Shown: positions 1 through 8,832 of the stretch, one piece after another
How positions within the stretch are numbered: position 1 is the stretch's first letter
Layout of the letters: each line of letters opens with the position of its first letter
DNA from: Chlorogloeopsis fritschii
Lineage (GTDB): Bacteria > Cyanobacteriota > Cyanobacteriia > Cyanobacteriales > Nostocaceae
Assembly: GCF_043099315.1 (NCBI RefSeq)
Contig: NZ_CP170746.1
Length of the DNA: 64,000 nt
Strand: one strand, 5' to 3'
Notes under the pieces: model-generated
Databases searched by the model: none
Seen by the model: the letters and a program-made list of their open reading frames with translations, nothing else
What the model was told of the DNA's origin: nothing
Made by a program: the position numbers and the translations under genes

Positions 1-770
1 TGTATATATTTTGATTTGAATTTACCTTATTTAATAGGTAATTTACAACTCTTATTTTATTCACAGATAGTGTAATTAGCTACATTTTTATAATGGTTTA
101 ATCAATAATACTGCCGAAATGGCAACATCTGTTAACAAGGTTTAGTTATTGTCAGGGATAAGTCAAACGATTTGGAATTTACATTTGGGATTGTGGATTA
201 AGTAAAATTACTGTACAGTCATCCCTGTAAAACTGTTACTAAATCCCCGCAACTCTCAGATTACCAAGGTCATCTACCAAACTCTATCCAGGATACAATG
301 GGTAGCTGAACCACAACTTGAGTAATTTCAAATCACGCAATTAAATAAAGCACATACCAACTACGGATGCAAATCACTCATAAAAGACGTGAAATGGTGT
401 AAAAGTTGGCCAACAACCGATTCCTGGCTGTAAACTGCCAATTAAGACGCAATATGTAGTTTTTCTATTGTTGACTTGTGGTGATTATGAGTTACTCTTA
501 TAGCGGGTTGTTTTATGCAACCATCTGCCCTGATAGAAGTGTATAAAGATAATATTAGGCTTGGCAGTTCTGTCTGATATTTTGTTTTTGCAAATTGAAT
601 ATTTTGATACGGCACCTATTAGCCGCAATCAACTACCTTAAGCTAGGTAGCTATTTATCAAATTTAATCATGTCTGGGAATTGTAATGAATAGTTTACAA
701 TACCAGTTAATGGGAAAATCTAAAGAAAATATAAAAGGGATCACGCGACCGTGGTGGTAGGAGGAAACTA
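1..770. other. Gene-free AT-rich leader region
   Basis: I see no convincing coding frame, RNA gene or repeat family member in these 770 bases. The stretch is AT-rich and ends in the ribosome-binding site of the DUF1815 gene. It may hold that gene's promoter and the 3' flank of a gene outside the window. Confidence 0.5.
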
Positions 771-1115
771 GTGTTTCTAAGATTAGCGCAACAACATCGA
801 CAATTCGTCCAAGACTTGGTAATGAACCTGCAAGCCTTGGCTATTGTACTTGAGCGACGTGGTTATCCTGCGTCTTGCTATACATGTGGCGACCAAATGA
901 ATAGTGCTTCGTTTATGGTTAGCCTGGGAGAAAACCACCTGATTCGGTTTTTAGTGTCTGATTACGGTATTACTTGGACAGAAATGCGGGATGACCGTGA
1001 ATTAATGAAGTTAGAGGGTGCAGAGGCAGTAAATCAGTTACAAGAACTAGCTAATATTGTCAAGTACCCTACTCAACCTCAGCTCGGTAATAAAACCCTT
1101 GCCAAGCGTTGCTAA
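771..1115 (+). CDS. DUF1815 family protein
   Basis: A 114-residue soluble protein that I recognise as the cyanobacterial DUF1815 family (N-terminus MFLRLAQQHRQFVQDLVMNL). The function is unknown. It has no signal peptide or membrane segment. Most of the length is the conserved domain; the last 15 or so residues look like a variable tail. The start is GTG, preceded by a strong AGGAGG ribosome-binding site at about 759-765, which fixes the start. It converges with the TPR-CHAT gene, whose end is about 95 bp away. Family assignment is from memory of the sequence; the role cannot be inferred. Confidence 0.85.
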   Translation: MFLRLAQQHRQFVQDLVMNLQALAIVLERRGYPASCYTCGDQMNSASFMVSLGENHLIRFLVSDYGITWTEMRDDRELMKLEGAEAVNQLQELANIVKYPTQPQLGNKTLAKRC

Positions 1116-1210
1116 TGATACTATGCGCATCAAGGTAGTGCGAAAAAAGTGATATCTATATTTTCTGTTGCCAAGCTCTGACAGAAGTAGTGTTGCTTTA
1201 CTGAAAACAA

Positions 1211-3313
1211 TCACAATCCATTTCCAATCAAAATAAAAGGTGCCCAATAATAGGGATGATTGAGATTAGCTTCAATTGCTGCTGATAATTGGTTATTTCT
1301 GCTTTGTTGTTGAACAATAGCAGGCAACTTTCCTGTTATCAAAGCAATTTGTGCTTGTCGTAAGGCTTCGACTTTTGTCAATTTTCCGGAGGGTAAGAGT
1401 GTGTAAAAAGCACTCATTAAAGCTTGTGTACCACCATCATCTACAGTCCACAGCGAAGCAATAGCTGACTTTGCACCTGTTTTTTGGATCTGGTAACCAA
1501 AGCCCAAAATCTCCTCTCCGTTACCCAACTTGCCTCCTAATCCAGTTTCGCAGGCACTTAATACTACCAAATCTACGCGGGGTAAAGACCAAGTAGCGAC
1601 ATCTCTGAGGGTGGCGCGATCGCCATTCCCAAATAAGATAAAGGAATCTTCTGGCTTACCAACAATAAAGGCTGCATGAGTTGCCAGATGAACAATTGTG
1701 TAATCATCCATCTGGGGCACTGTCGTATCAAGGCTAAAGGCATCATCTAAAATTTTCTTGGTATCGGGTACCGTCGCTGCTAAACTTTCTACTTCCCTGG
1801 CAGCAAAAGGTAATCCGGAAAAGGTAAGTTGTCGGTTAGCGACTTTCACTTCATAGCTACCTTTGGTGAATGCCGCTGCTAAAACACGCATTGCTGATGG
1901 CGGTGGGCTGTTAAAGTTAGTTAAACTGGCTGCGGTAATGTGATTGATACCAAAGCGCTGAATTAGCCATTGTTTGCCATCGTATAAAGCGGCTAAAGGA
2001 ATATAGCGCAACTGTCCATCTGGTGCGTAGACAATGGTTTTAACATTTGCTTGCTTGAAGTCGTTTTCAAGCGGTTTGATCAGCCAGTTATACAACTGAC
2101 GTGCGGGCTTTTTGACATCTAAACTGGGATTTTCCAAAGCTCGACGAAAGGCAAGTATAGTTTGGTTGAGCTTGTCTTGATTAACAGCAACGCTACGGCG
2201 AATTGGCGGAGAATCGGGAGTTACCAATACCAATTCCAAGCTGTCTTTTAAAACTAAAGGATAGACAAGTACAGATTTTTCGGGTAATTGTGATAAATTA
2301 TCCCGAATTTGGTTGAGGCTCTCTAAATCTAGATTTTGCCGCCTTGCCGTGCGGTTAATTTCTTCTACTTGCGCTTTTACATCTGGGCTATCGATGAAGT
2401 TGTTAAATTCCTCCAAAATTTGCTGCTGGTTCTTTACCAATTGTTGAATGCGCTGTTTTTGTTGTGGCAATCGCTGCTGTGGAGGAATCTGGCGTAGCTT
2501 TGTCAGTTCTTTTCCCAGCACGATCGCGCTATCTAGAGTTTTATCTAACTTTTGTTTAATAGGTTTTTCTGCTGGTGCCAATTCAATGCCTTTGGCAGTG
2601 CGTTGATTGCCTTGGACATTGTTAAGATACTCCTCTAGTTCTTCAACTTTGATTAAATCCATAATCCGTTGCCCTTCCTCAACGCGATCGCTTCTGAGCA
2701 ACCCTTCACCCAAAGCGCGGTATGTCTGAGCAACTGTTAAAGTATAGGCATCTAGCTTTCGTCCAGAAAAAGCTGTTGGATTGAGGCGAACTTTTTCACG
2801 GTTGTTGACGCAGTGCTTGTAAAAGAAAATTGCTAATTCTGGTTGATTCTGGGTTGAGAGTAAGTATCCTAAATTACTATAAGTTTTGCCAAGAGCAATG
2901 TGAGCCTGTCCAGGAGTTTTTTCTTTCAGGCTAAGTTCCTTGTTTATAACTAAAGCTTGCAGATAAGATTTTAATGCTTGTGAATTCTGCCCTTGTTGTT
3001 GATAGACTCTGCCAATATTGTTAAATGTTGCCGCTTCCAGAGAGAGATCGCCAATTTCTCTGCTTATAGATAAAGCAGTTTGTAATTTCTGTTGTGCCTG
3101 TTGAAATTTACTTTGCCGAGATAGAGCGATCGCCTCTTGATGCAGTCTCACTACATCTTGAATAGAGGTTGCAGTTTTAGTGTTTTCCGCATTTTGGTTG
3201 TTGATATTTGTCTTTTTAGCTACTGAAATAGGTGTTGTAACTACTATTCCCGAACCCGCAACAATCAGTACGGTGGCAGTAACAAGATGGAAATAAAATT
3301 TTCGAGGGTACAT
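1211..3313 (-). CDS. Exported TPR-CHAT domain protein
   Basis: A 700-residue protein with an N-terminal signal-like hydrophobic segment (about residues 8-30), tetratricopeptide repeats (about 55-250), a coiled-coil-prone Gln/Lys-rich linker (about 255-340) and a C-terminal CHAT domain (about 400-700). CHAT domains are caspase-like cysteine peptidases. The expected catalytic pair is visible: His546 in LATHA and Cys588 in LSACETG. The architecture is common in filamentous cyanobacteria, where substrates are mostly unknown; in other bacteria TPR-CHAT proteins act as proteases in defence or cell-death systems. No partner gene (gasdermin, Cas or sensor) is adjacent. I infer an exported or periplasmic protease. 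Confidence 0.88.
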   Translation of the reverse strand: MYPRKFYFHLVTATVLIVAGSGIVVTTPISVAKKTNINNQNAENTKTATSIQDVVRLHQEAIALSRQSKFQQAQQKLQTALSISREIGDLSLEAATFNNIGRVYQQQGQNSQALKSYLQALVINKELSLKEKTPGQAHIALGKTYSNLGYLLSTQNQPELAIFFYKHCVNNREKVRLNPTAFSGRKLDAYTLTVAQTYRALGEGLLRSDRVEEGQRIMDLIKVEELEEYLNNVQGNQRTAKGIELAPAEKPIKQKLDKTLDSAIVLGKELTKLRQIPPQQRLPQQKQRIQQLVKNQQQILEEFNNFIDSPDVKAQVEEINRTARRQNLDLESLNQIRDNLSQLPEKSVLVYPLVLKDSLELVLVTPDSPPIRRSVAVNQDKLNQTILAFRRALENPSLDVKKPARQLYNWLIKPLENDFKQANVKTIVYAPDGQLRYIPLAALYDGKQWLIQRFGINHITAASLTNFNSPPPSAMRVLAAAFTKGSYEVKVANRQLTFSGLPFAAREVESLAATVPDTKKILDDAFSLDTTVPQMDDYTIVHLATHAAFIVGKPEDSFILFGNGDRATLRDVATWSLPRVDLVVLSACETGLGGKLGNGEEILGFGYQIQKTGAKSAIASLWTVDDGGTQALMSAFYTLLPSGKLTKVEALRQAQIALITGKLPAIVQQQSRNNQLSAAIEANLNHPYYWAPFILIGNGL

Positions 3314-3429
3314 CCAAAACCCCCTATATTGGTTTACTGGCTGCTAGAGGAAATTAGTTGCACAATGCGACTATTTTTTATGCTATTTCAGTTGTGGAAC
3401 ATCTTTAATAGTTGCTACGAAGATTTAAG

Positions 3430-3927
3430 ATGTCTGAAGAAAAACAAAATAATCACCAATTACCTACCAGTGCTATTGCCAATCAATCGAGTCGTACACC
3501 TGAGTACTGGTTTGAATATCCGGTGAGAGTGCAACCTCACCATACCGACTATTTAGGCGTCGTTTGGCACGGTACTTATATAGCTTGGATGGAAGAAGCG
3601 CGAGTCGAATGCTTGCGCTCTATAGGTATTGATTATGCCGATCTAGTGGCTTTAGGTTGCGATCTACCAGTTGTGGAGCTGTCGCTACGCTATCATCGTT
3701 CTATTCAATTAGGTATGGTGGCGATAGTAAAAACACGCATGGCAGAAGTGACAGGCGTTCGTATCAATTGGGATTATGTGATTGAATCGCTTGATCGCCA
3801 GGAATTGTATGTTACTGGTACAGTCACTTTAGTGGCATTAGATCGTGAAAGAGGCAAAGTTATGCGTCATTTGCCTGCAAATGTTAAGGATGCATTGGCA
3901 AAAATTTCGACATCTTTAAATAAGTAA
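3430..3927 (+). CDS. Acyl-CoA thioesterase, hotdog fold (YbgC/4HBT-like)
   Basis: About 165 residues with the 4-hydroxybenzoyl-CoA thioesterase signature near the N-terminus (VQPHHTDYLGVVWHGTYIAW). It is predicted to hydrolyse an acyl- or aroyl-CoA thioester in the cytoplasm. Cyanobacterial members of this family include the 1,4-dihydroxy-2-naphthoyl-CoA thioesterase of phylloquinone synthesis, but sequence alone does not fix the substrate. I chose the ATG at 3430 over an upstream in-frame TTG at 3412 because the family normally begins shortly before the hotdog domain. The stop codon lies inside a 23-bp sequence repeated exactly at 4103-4125. Confidence 0.8.
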   Translation: MSEEKQNNHQLPTSAIANQSSRTPEYWFEYPVRVQPHHTDYLGVVWHGTYIAWMEEARVECLRSIGIDYADLVALGCDLPVVELSLRYHRSIQLGMVAIVKTRMAEVTGVRINWDYVIESLDRQELYVTGTVTLVALDRERGKVMRHLPANVKDALAKISTSLNK

Positions 3928-4125
3928 AAAAGAAATCAAGTATCAGAAAATTAAGTGGTTGTGCAAAATAAAAAGGAACTCTTAACTCTTAATTTCTCAT
4001 TACCATGCTCTGCATGGTGATGAAAACTGCGAGGCTCCGCCTCTTCATGAGGCAGAGCCTCAATCAATGCTTTCTTGGGCTGCCAGCCTGGGAAAGAGAA
4101 AAAAATAAGTAAAAAAGAAATCAAG
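3918..4125. repeat. 23-bp direct repeats bracketing a hairpin-rich insert
   Basis: An exact 23-bp sequence (core AAGTAAAAAAGAAATCAAG) occurs at 3918-3940 and again at 4103-4125. Between the copies lie two hairpins: ACCATGC/GCATGGT at 4002-4018, and a longer one at 4031-4061 with arms GAGGCTC and GAGCCTC outside and GCCTC and GAGGC inside. The first copy contains the thioesterase stop codon. The layout suggests insertion of a small non-autonomous palindromic element with duplication of the target, or a tandem duplication. A 62-codon frame within it has no family resemblance. Confidence 0.75.
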
Positions 4126-4141
4126 CATCTCGTGAACAATA

Positions 4142-4174
4142 AGATCCCCGACTTCTCTAAAAAGTCGGGGATCT
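4142..4174. terminator. TCCCCGACTT hairpin
   Basis: A perfect 13-bp inverted repeat, AGATCCCCGACTT with AAGTCGGGGATCT, around a 7-nt loop. A T-rich stretch follows on the plus strand, so it can act as a terminator for the thioesterase gene. A close relative sits at 17175-17201, so this is also a dispersed repeat. Confidence 0.6.
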
Positions 4175-4268
4175 GTGTCTTTTAATGTTTCACACATCAA
4201 ATAGGACTAGTGACGTACTCCACACACTCCTTCGATAAGACGTGGAGCTTCTGTCGGTTTCAGCTAAA

Positions 4269-4451
4269 TTATCGCGGTAGGGTTTGAGTCAACTTTACTA
4301 TCTGATTCCAAATATCTTGAGGGCTAATGCCATAACCAACCTGTAACAAGACGATAACGGCAGCAATCATCAGTGCATTTTTTACAGTTGTTTTGATGAC
4401 TTTAACTAATATAGTGAATACTATCCAAGCTATAATTAGCGCAACTAGCAT
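4269..4451 (-). CDS. Small conserved membrane protein, function unknown
   Basis: A 60-residue protein. Residues 2-18 and about 26-42 are strongly hydrophobic, separated by the basic stretch KVIKTTVKNA, so one or two membrane helices are likely. It ends in a short soluble tail. An AGGAAC ribosome-binding site lies about 10 bp upstream of the ATG. The sequence resembles small conserved cyanobacterial membrane proteins, but I cannot name a family or function. Codon-by-codon it looks like a real short gene, and it stands alone. Confidence 0.6.
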   Translation of the reverse strand: MLVALIIAWIVFTILVKVIKTTVKNALMIAAVIVLLQVGYGISPQDIWNQIVKLTQTLPR

Positions 4452-4924
4452 AGTTATAAGTTCCTAAATAGTCGCCCTTTTTTGGGAAGTATTTCCGGAG
4501 AAAAGGCGAATTTATTTTTGTTAATAATTGTTAATTGTCAAGATTCTTAATTACAAAACACTCAGATATTAACTGTTTAGAAGTTAGTATCTCTATTCAA
4601 TTTAGTTACAAATTAACTACTTCAAAATTCTTATTACTTTGTTGTTATATTTATTTACCAACTATTACTTAGAGAGTAGCTGTGGTGTTTTGTATAATTT
4701 ATACCCATTTATCAATGGACAATAGCACAATTCAATATATTTTGAGTAGTCTTTTTTAAAGAGCCTTTGTAAATGTTTTTTATATTAATTAAATTTCTTA
4801 TATATAGAACTTATAATTAGTTAGTAATAATTTTTTATTCAAAACCCTGATTTAACCTAGAAAACACTGAAAGTTTCTATCAGTTACTACTAAAATCAGC
4901 GCATTATACCGTATAAAATTTAGT
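4452..4924. other. AT-rich intergenic region
   Basis: These 473 bases are very AT-rich and separate two divergently transcribed genes. I see no coding frame or clear hairpin. Any promoters for the small membrane protein and the META-domain gene should be here, but none stands out. Confidence 0.5.
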
Positions 4925-5914
4925 GTGAGGTGTGGTGTGATTTGTAGGAGTTTCGTTCTTACGCTGTTCTCTGTTTTTGCACCATTATCGATTGTTTTTT
5001 CTGCATCGGCGCAACAGGCAAGTACTAATAACTCATGGCTGGATCGTCCGCTCGTGAACTGGAATCGGCAGGGAAAAGATTTTCCACAACTACCAAGCCC
5101 GTCTAAAACGGCAGGTGAATCGCCTTTAGTAAGTCGGTGTCGGGAACAGGTGCGTCAACCAGCGAGTGCAGCAGAAAGAGCTGTTGTGCAAAAGGGTTGG
5201 ACTTTATACGGTCAAGTGTACAGCCATGGGACGACGACGGTTTTTACAGCGATGTCAGGCGTCGATGGAATGTGTCGACCGCTGGGCTATCAGGCTTTCG
5301 TGTATTCTGAAGGCAGGTATGCCGGAACACTTTCGCCTGTGCCAATGGATTCGCGCACAGACTCTTCGCTCACCAACATTCGCTTGATCGGTGCAACACG
5401 TATCGCTGCGGAGTTTGCACGTTACGGTAAGTCCGATCCGCTCTGCTGTCCGTCAAAAAAAAGCACCGTAAATTACAACCTTAGAAATGACGAGATTCCA
5501 GATCTTACGCCTGTTAACGTGAATACCGTAGCAATGTGTCAAACGAACAAGCCAGCGGAAGGCAGCAATAACAATGATGCGACTTCACTTTTTGGTAAGC
5601 GGTGGCTCTTAACCGAAATTGGAGAACAAAAATTAAGCGCTAACAAGCTCTACATAGAATTCGACAAAAAACAAAGCAGAGTCTCCGGCGACAGTGGATG
5701 CAATCGCTTTTTTGGTGGATTTGAAATCAACGGTACGTCGTTGAAGTTTTCGCCTTTAGCCAGTACCAAGCGGGCGTGTCTGACGCCAGAAGCAAATCGC
5801 CTGGAAACGAGTTTTTTGCGATCGCTTGAAGAAACGACACGCTTCGATGTTCAGGGAAAAACATTGCGCCTTTATGCGGGTGAGCGTCAGGTTCTTGTTT
5901 TTACGAGTGAATGA
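4925..5914 (+). CDS. Exported META-domain (HslJ-like) protein
   Basis: A 329-residue protein. A signal peptide occupies about residues 8-29 (cleavage likely after SASA). The middle section (about 90-185) carries a cysteine-containing segment ending in DPLCCPSK and resembles LppP/LprE-type lipoprotein domains. The C-terminal 110 residues are a META domain, as in HslJ (GKRWLLTEI, GDSGCNRFFGGF, TKRACLTPEANRLE). META domains occur in envelope proteins linked to stress or drug tolerance; no enzymatic role is known. The start is GTG; a second in-frame GTG lies four codons later. Base composition looks richer in G+C than the flanking DNA, which could indicate a different origin. Confidence 0.78.
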   Translation: MRCGVICRSFVLTLFSVFAPLSIVFSASAQQASTNNSWLDRPLVNWNRQGKDFPQLPSPSKTAGESPLVSRCREQVRQPASAAERAVVQKGWTLYGQVYSHGTTTVFTAMSGVDGMCRPLGYQAFVYSEGRYAGTLSPVPMDSRTDSSLTNIRLIGATRIAAEFARYGKSDPLCCPSKKSTVNYNLRNDEIPDLTPVNVNTVAMCQTNKPAEGSNNNDATSLFGKRWLLTEIGEQKLSANKLYIEFDKKQSRVSGDSGCNRFFGGFEINGTSLKFSPLASTKRACLTPEANRLETSFLRSLEETTRFDVQGKTLRLYAGERQVLVFTSE

Positions 5915-5925
5915 TAAACGAATTT

Positions 5926-5979
5926 TGTAGAGACGCGAAATTACCCTACGGGAACCCCTGCGGTGTACGCGTCTCTACA
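5926..5979. repeat. Dispersed inverted repeat, TGTAGAGACGCG family (copy 1)
   Basis: Perfect 12-bp arms, TGTAGAGACGCG at 5926-5937 and CGCGTCTCTACA at 5968-5979, enclose about 30 bp. The element sits just past the META-domain gene. Related copies lie at 17061-17086, 24945-24970 and 59166-59196. Confidence 0.85.
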
Positions 5980-6090
5980 CCATATGCATTTGTATCAGAG
6001 TTTTGGTGAAACGGTGTAAAAACTTGGTTAATGGTTTCGGGAAAAAAGCAGCGTTCAGCTTACTACTGAACGCCGATCTATTTAAGCTTT

Positions 6091-7293
6091 TTATCGTAAA
6101 GAAATGATCCGCGAGCGAGAATCTATCTTTTCAGAGGCTAGTAAGACTTCTTGTCTAGCCCAGCGATCGGCAGCCAAAATGTCATCTAAAGAAGGATTTG
6201 AACAGTTATCGGATGAAAAGCGATCGCACGCCCATTCGATACACCGGGCAATATCTAAATAGTCAATTTTTTCATCTAAAAACAAAGCTACGGCTTGTTC
6301 GTTGGCGGCATTTAAGACAGCGGGCATGGAACCGCCAGCTCTACCGGCAGCATAAGCCAACTGCATACAAGGATATTTTTGGTGATCTGGTTCTCGGAAT
6401 GTAAGATTGGCAACTTTGACTAAATCTAGTCGTTCCCAATCAGTATAGATGCGATCTGGCCAAGATAAGGCATACAGTAATGGTAAGCGCATATCAGGCC
6501 AGCCTAATTGAGCTAATACCGAAGTGTCTTGTAGTTCGATTAGGGAGTGAATTATGCTCTGGGGATGAATAACAATTTCAATATTGTCGTAATCCAACCC
6601 AAACAGGAAATGAGCTTCTATTACTTCCAGCCCCTTGTTCATCAAAGTAGCAGAGTCTACAGTAATTTTCCGCCCCATCGACCAATTTGGATGTTTGAGA
6701 GCGTCGGCGACAGTCACTTCTGCTAGTTTCTCTGTTGCCCAATCCCGGAAAGCACCTCCAGAAGCGGTAAGTAAAATTTTTCGCAACCCACCTTTTGGTA
6801 CGCCTTGCAAACACTGGAAAATTGCCGAATGTTCGGAGTCAGCTGGTAGTAATTTTATTCCATGCTTTTCAACCAATGGTAGAACAACAGGGCCTCCAGC
6901 AATTAAAGTTTCCTTATTGGCTAAGGCAATATCCTTACCAGCTTCGATGGCAGCGATCGTGGGTAACAAACCTGCACAGCCAACAATACCTGTAACTACC
7001 GTTTGAGCATCGCCGTACCGAGCAACTTCTATGACTCCTGCTTCACCAGCCAGTAAGATAGGTTGGGGATCGACGTCGGCGATTAATTCGCGCAGTACTG
7101 GCAATTTTTCTTCTAAGCAAATTGCTGCTATAGTCGGTCGAAATTGCCGAATTTGCGAAGCTAACAATTCCACATTGTTTCCAGTCGCTAATCCCACTAT
7201 CCGGAACTGATCTGGGTACTGAGCGACAATATCTAAAGTTTGAGTACCGATTGATCCCGTAGAACCAAGAAGAGTAATCGCTTTCACATTCAC
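6091..7293 (-). CDS. dxr: 1-deoxy-D-xylulose 5-phosphate reductoisomerase
   Basis: A 400-residue enzyme of the MEP isoprenoid pathway. It converts 1-deoxy-D-xylulose 5-phosphate to 2-C-methyl-D-erythritol 4-phosphate using NADPH and a divalent metal. The N-terminal Rossmann motif GSTGSIGTQTLD, the substrate/metal motif ADSEHSAIFQ and the NKGLEVIEAHFLF segment are all visible. Length is normal for the family. The start is GTG at 7291-7293; a second GTG two codons in is also possible. In a cyanobacterium this pathway supplies carotenoids, phytol and quinone side chains. It is transcribed away from the glycosyltransferase block. Confidence 0.97.
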   Translation of the reverse strand: MNVKAITLLGSTGSIGTQTLDIVAQYPDQFRIVGLATGNNVELLASQIRQFRPTIAAICLEEKLPVLRELIADVDPQPILLAGEAGVIEVARYGDAQTVVTGIVGCAGLLPTIAAIEAGKDIALANKETLIAGGPVVLPLVEKHGIKLLPADSEHSAIFQCLQGVPKGGLRKILLTASGGAFRDWATEKLAEVTVADALKHPNWSMGRKITVDSATLMNKGLEVIEAHFLFGLDYDNIEIVIHPQSIIHSLIELQDTSVLAQLGWPDMRLPLLYALSWPDRIYTDWERLDLVKVANLTFREPDHQKYPCMQLAYAAGRAGGSMPAVLNAANEQAVALFLDEKIDYLDIARCIEWACDRFSSDNCSNPSLDDILAADRWARQEVLLASEKIDSRSRIISLR

Positions 7294-7432
7294 AATTATT
7301 TAAGGATTGACAGACAACTCCACTATAAATTGCTTAGGACTCCCAAATAACAGTATTTAAATTACATTCTTAAGTGATTATCTACGTAATTATCAATCCA
7401 ACAACAACTAGTCTTTCCCAAACCACCAGTCT

Positions 7433-8707
7433 ATGGTTCCAAAACAGTTAGTTCTCAAAAAAGATTTACTAAAAAACGATTTAATCTTTCCGGGCGCGAT
7501 GTGGCTTGGCAGCAGAATGGTGATTTGGAGTGCCATGTTATTGATTGCCACTCTGTTGGGTGCGCCACCAGGAGGCAAGGCTGCTACATTTGGCTGGGAT
7601 GTATTTGACGCTTGGGATAGCATACATTACCGCAGTATTGCTACTTCTGGGTATGAATACATGGCTGACGGCAAGGGACATAATATTGCTTTTTTTCCTT
7701 TGTTTCCCTTGATTGTTAGAGGTGTCATGAGCCTTGGCTTCCCGTTTGAGGTAGCAGGAACTTTGGTAAATAATATAGCATTTATTGCCGCTCTTTACTG
7801 CGTATATTTATGGGTGAAAGAATCTCACAGTATACAAGCTGCACGTTGGGCAACTGCTGTCTTGGCTTGGTGCCCGCCATCGCTATTCACAGCAGTAATT
7901 TATACCGAAGGACTATATTTGCTTTTAAGTACGATGGCTCTGCGTACATTTGAAGAACATCAATATAGTTGGACTGCCCTTTGTGGTGCAATGGCAACAG
8001 CAACACGCCCGACAGGAATAGTACTGATCCCCACATTTTTGATTGCTGCCTGGAAAGAGAGGCGATCGCCTATTGCTTATTCGGCTGCTTTAGCCACGTC
8101 AACGGGATCGCTGCTATTTAGCGTATACTGTGCCTTGGAATTTGACGATCCTTTAGCATTTATTCATGCCCAACGGGGATGGCGAGCAACTTTGGGATTT
8201 GATTGGCTGGGTTGGTTGAAAATGCTCATGCAAATTACAGTTGGCACAACTAACTGGAATCACGGCTATCTTAAAAATCCTTTGCATCCTCTATTGTTTG
8301 CCATCATTGTTGCTTTGGGATATTTGCTATGGCGCTACCGTCAGCAATGGGGTGCTGCGAAGGTAGATTATGGCTTTGCGATTTTATTCTTATTTTTATG
8401 GATACTAGCGGGCGATCCTTTAATTAATACTGTTTCTGTTTTAGGTGGTGCTTATTTGTTATGGTACTTACGCAAACAATTGACTTTGGTAACAGTGATT
8501 TATGGTTTTTGCGCCTTAGGGTTAATTCTTGTTTCTGGCGGAACTTGGTCACTTAATCGTATTGCCTACGGTATTGTGTCATTAAGCATCGCTTTGGGTG
8601 TATTGTTATCTCGCCAGCCTCGCTGGGGATATTTAACTATGTTCTTCTTCGCAATTTTACTTGCTAGTTTTTCTGTCAGATTTGCTCAAGAACTCTGGGT
8701 AGGGTAG
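7433..8707 (+). CDS. PIG-V-like membrane mannosyltransferase (paralogue 1)
   Basis: A 424-residue polytopic membrane protein. It resembles PIG-V/GPI-mannosyltransferase II (GT-C fold) through the motifs FDAWDSIHYRSIATSGY, NIAFFPLFPL, YTEGLYLLLST and ATATRPTG. Such enzymes use a lipid-phosphate sugar donor on the outer membrane face. The bacterial acceptor is unknown and clearly not a GPI anchor in this organism. The motif order and length are close to the protein at 13731-15017, and both end in LWVG, so the two are duplicates. It heads a block of membrane proteins on the same strand. Confidence 0.78.
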   Translation: MVPKQLVLKKDLLKNDLIFPGAMWLGSRMVIWSAMLLIATLLGAPPGGKAATFGWDVFDAWDSIHYRSIATSGYEYMADGKGHNIAFFPLFPLIVRGVMSLGFPFEVAGTLVNNIAFIAALYCVYLWVKESHSIQAARWATAVLAWCPPSLFTAVIYTEGLYLLLSTMALRTFEEHQYSWTALCGAMATATRPTGIVLIPTFLIAAWKERRSPIAYSAALATSTGSLLFSVYCALEFDDPLAFIHAQRGWRATLGFDWLGWLKMLMQITVGTTNWNHGYLKNPLHPLLFAIIVALGYLLWRYRQQWGAAKVDYGFAILFLFLWILAGDPLINTVSVLGGAYLLWYLRKQLTLVTVIYGFCALGLILVSGGTWSLNRIAYGIVSLSIALGVLLSRQPRWGYLTMFFFAILLASFSVRFAQELWVG

Positions 8708-8832
8708 GCAGGTAGAAAGTAGGGAACAGGGTTGAGGAAACAGTATAGAGAATGTGTAAATAATTTTATTTACTCATATCTTGGATCTGTACTCTTGTCC
8801 ACCAAGAAATTTATTTCTTGGCTTAAAACTAA

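Noticed and set aside
1047..1247. 66-codon minus-strand frame between DUF1815 and the CHAT gene
   Set aside because: It overlaps both real genes and has no recognisable features or ribosome-binding site.
3951..4139. 62-codon minus-strand frame beside the thioesterase gene
   Set aside because: It lies almost wholly within the hairpin-rich insert between the 23-bp direct repeats; its sequence is translated repeat DNA without family resemblance.
4205..4250. ACTCCACACACTCC sequence as a Yfr1-type small RNA
   Set aside because: The resemblance to the Yfr1 core is partial and no flanking stem-loops or T-run of that RNA are present.
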